Below are positions 62,367 through 64,000 of a DNA stretch of 64,000 nucleotides, in pieces; the first letter of the stretch is position 1; every line of letters starts with the position of its first letter. The notes under the pieces were generated by a model. It did no database searches. It was not told the origin of the DNA and was given only the letters and a program-made list of their open reading frames with translations. Source of the stretch: Labia minor (Eukaryota > Arthropoda > Insecta > Dermaptera > Spongiphoridae); contig OY720350.1 in NCBI GenBank assembly GCA_963082975.1, positions 14,726,910 through 14,790,909 of the forward strand, read 5' to 3'. Both the position numbers and the translations under genes were made by a program.

Positions 62367-63509
62367 AGGTAATGGCACCAATAGATGACATTTTAAGCGC
62401 TCTTGTCGCTATTTTCTTTTATAAAACTGAAACTATACGTCTCACAAAAAAAATCTTTTGGTTATTATAAAGCTTATCTTACCTTTTATCACCAGGATAA
62501 ATATTTTAAACTTTTATATGAGTTTAATAGGAAATATAATTTTTTTTCAAAGAAATCAAATGGAACCTATAGATGACACCAAAAATTTTGGTGGAACCTA
62601 ATGATGACAATTATGGAACCCAAAGATGACATCTACTTTTTTTCACTTCGCTTGCTCTCTTTATCTTCAACTTATTTATTTACAAAGTAAAACATCTTTC
62701 CAACACCTTGTTGCTGCTTTAACTTTAGTTATAATAAAATAATCAGGTTTCATATAATGATACATTAGATATATTTATTGGGATTGATTTTATTTTTAGC
62801 TGATTATTATAATAAAATAAAAAATTGATTTTAAACAAATCTTTTTTTAATTATGCATTTTTAATTATACATTGAGAACAGAGTAATTTAAAAAAAATTT
62901 CAAAAAAATAGTGTATGAAGTTCTGGAACAGAAAAAAATTTTCTGACAATGAGAAACACAGCGTCACCTTTAGGATCCTATATCAATTCAGACATGCAAC
63001 TTGGTGGAATTATATAAAATTATCTCCTCTTTACAGCTATTAATATAATAGACAATTTTTTTAAAAACCTACTTATAGCTGACATTGCTGTCATCTATAG
63101 GAAAAACAATTTTTAGGGGCACCTATAGATAACACCGTTGATAAAAAAGATACTTTTAAAAATTAGGTGTTTAAATTGAAATGATTTATATCTATATTAA
63201 GTCTATTTTATAATGTAATTGTTAAATTCTTGATAAATATGAATATAAAAATATAAAATACTAATTAAGAACATTACTTCCCTTAAGGTTATCTTTAAGA
63301 TTTGTTGAAAAAATCAATTGTTGACGATTCGGTCTGCTTTTCAAGTTAAAAGAAAAAAAATAGGGCGACTTATTGTATTGTTGTAGGATATCTCAGGTGG
63401 TGGAAAAGCATAACTATCATTTAAAAAAAAAAATTTCCGCGTATGTTTTAAAATTTGCTTATTTTTTTAGTTTAAATTCAAAAGTGTCATCTATAGGTGC
63501 CATTACCTT
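62367..63509. mobile_element. 1.14-kb element with inverted ends and repeated AGATGACA motifs
   Basis: TA-flanked ends AGGTAATGGCACCAATAGAT and the inverse of AGGTAATGGCACCTATAGAT. The motif (A)CCTATAGATGACA or a near variant recurs inside in both orientations at about 62563, 62593, 62614, 63090 and 63116. No ORF. Superfamily not assigned; a TA duplication fits Tc1/mariner-like families. Confidence 0.7.
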
Positions 63510-63796
63510 ATATTTAATGAAAATTAGTTAATCTAATATTTGCTAATTAAATTAAAGTGAATTATGATTATGATTTTATTATTATTATCATTACATGTAG
63601 AAATGTTAAGAAATTAATCAAATTATATTAATAAAATATAATATTTTAATTAACATAATGTTATTTATAAATTTTGTTTAAAGGGAAGAAGGTATACTCT
63701 TATAATAGAAGTATTTTAAAAGATTAATCTTAAAATTTATGTTTTTTTTCAAATACATATATATTTATAATATAAGCACAAAAGTGGTATAGAATG

Positions 63797-63957
63797 AGGG
63801 AATTTTGTAAATAAAACCAGATATTTATATTTGTTATTGTAAATTTATTGAAAAAATACAAAAAATATACACAACGTTTCGATTGCAGAAGTAGCAATTT
63901 TTTCAATAAATTTACAATAACAAATATCAATATGTGGTTTTATTTACAAAATTCCCT
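63797..63957. repeat. 160-bp palindrome
   Basis: GGGAATTTTGTAAATAAAAC at 63798 pairs with its inverse ending near 63957, arms about 60 bp, loop about 38 bp containing ACAACGTTTCGATTGCAGAAG. Probably a MITE. The two arms create the minus-strand ORF here, which is not a gene. Confidence 0.75.
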
Positions 63958-64000
63958 TATAAATAAAAACAACCACGAAAGCATTAATAATTTAATATCT

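Noticed and set aside
1-64000. LTR retrotransposon or endogenous virus
   Set aside because: No pair of long direct terminal repeats and no gag, protease, integrase or envelope-like reading was seen; the RT fragment at 33480 is of the non-LTR type.

Overview
This window is extremely AT-rich, intron-bearing eukaryotic DNA from an arthropod, most likely an insect. Three things point there: the only confident host gene is an insect-type ionotropic receptor (IR) with GT-AG introns; the repeats are mariner, hAT, Helitron, tRNA-SINE and non-LTR families with insect-style ends; and nothing looks bacterial (no operons, Shine-Dalgarno sites or long ORFs). Hymenoptera is a guess from base composition and IR style, not something the sequence proves.

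Host genes. A ten-exon IR gene runs on the + strand from 12708 to 20363. All exon phases fit together to 613 codons, with a signal peptide, a diverged ligand-binding region, three membrane segments, a pore loop and a polyA signal. Exon 5, however, has two in-frame stops, and the expected IR residues sit in another frame. On the minus strand, a likely first coding exon (41157-41277, with a possible 5'UTR exon just upstream) has a splice phase matching a second coding-like segment at about 1771-2006. That would be one gene with an intron of about 39 kb lying under most of the window. The acceptor of the second segment is also a perfect donor, like a recursive-splicing ratchet point. Several other GC-richer unique islands (about 2.65, 10.75, 25.2, 28.4, 36.3, 43.2, 46.0, 49.3, 50.1, 55.8 and 60.4 kb) may be exons or regulatory DNA, but cannot be assigned.

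Mobile DNA. Most other recognisable features are short non-autonomous or decayed transposons. They are: (a) six copies of a roughly 600-bp family with a hairpin at each end and inner inverted GACTATCTCGC/GCGAGATAGT motifs (34, 1201, 9626, 38418, 41744, 57606); (b) Helitrons with A|TC starts, a 3' hairpin and CTAG|T ends (30984-34739, 52086-52550, and a 3' end at 57514); (c) hAT-type MITEs with 8-bp target duplications (13815, 32718, 37785, 43659, 52988 and relatives); (d) mariner-type foldback elements, some keeping pieces of transposase (19457, 29321, 44748); (e) tRNA-derived SINEs (4207, 26141, 46833 and a tandem pair at 27644-28161); (f) four 3' tails of one non-LTR retrotransposon (13095, 29806, 33480, 61501), two joined to the same mariner end; (g) foldback elements at 15208-17652 and 21157-21618, the first containing a tandem array, a long palindrome and an endonuclease-like ORF; (h) a 1.1-kb element at 62367-63509 with repeated AGATGACA motifs.

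Several insertions lie in IR introns (hAT in intron 2, nested foldback in intron 3, mariner MITE in intron 9), which accounts for much of the gene's length. The rest is very AT-rich spacer with microsatellites.
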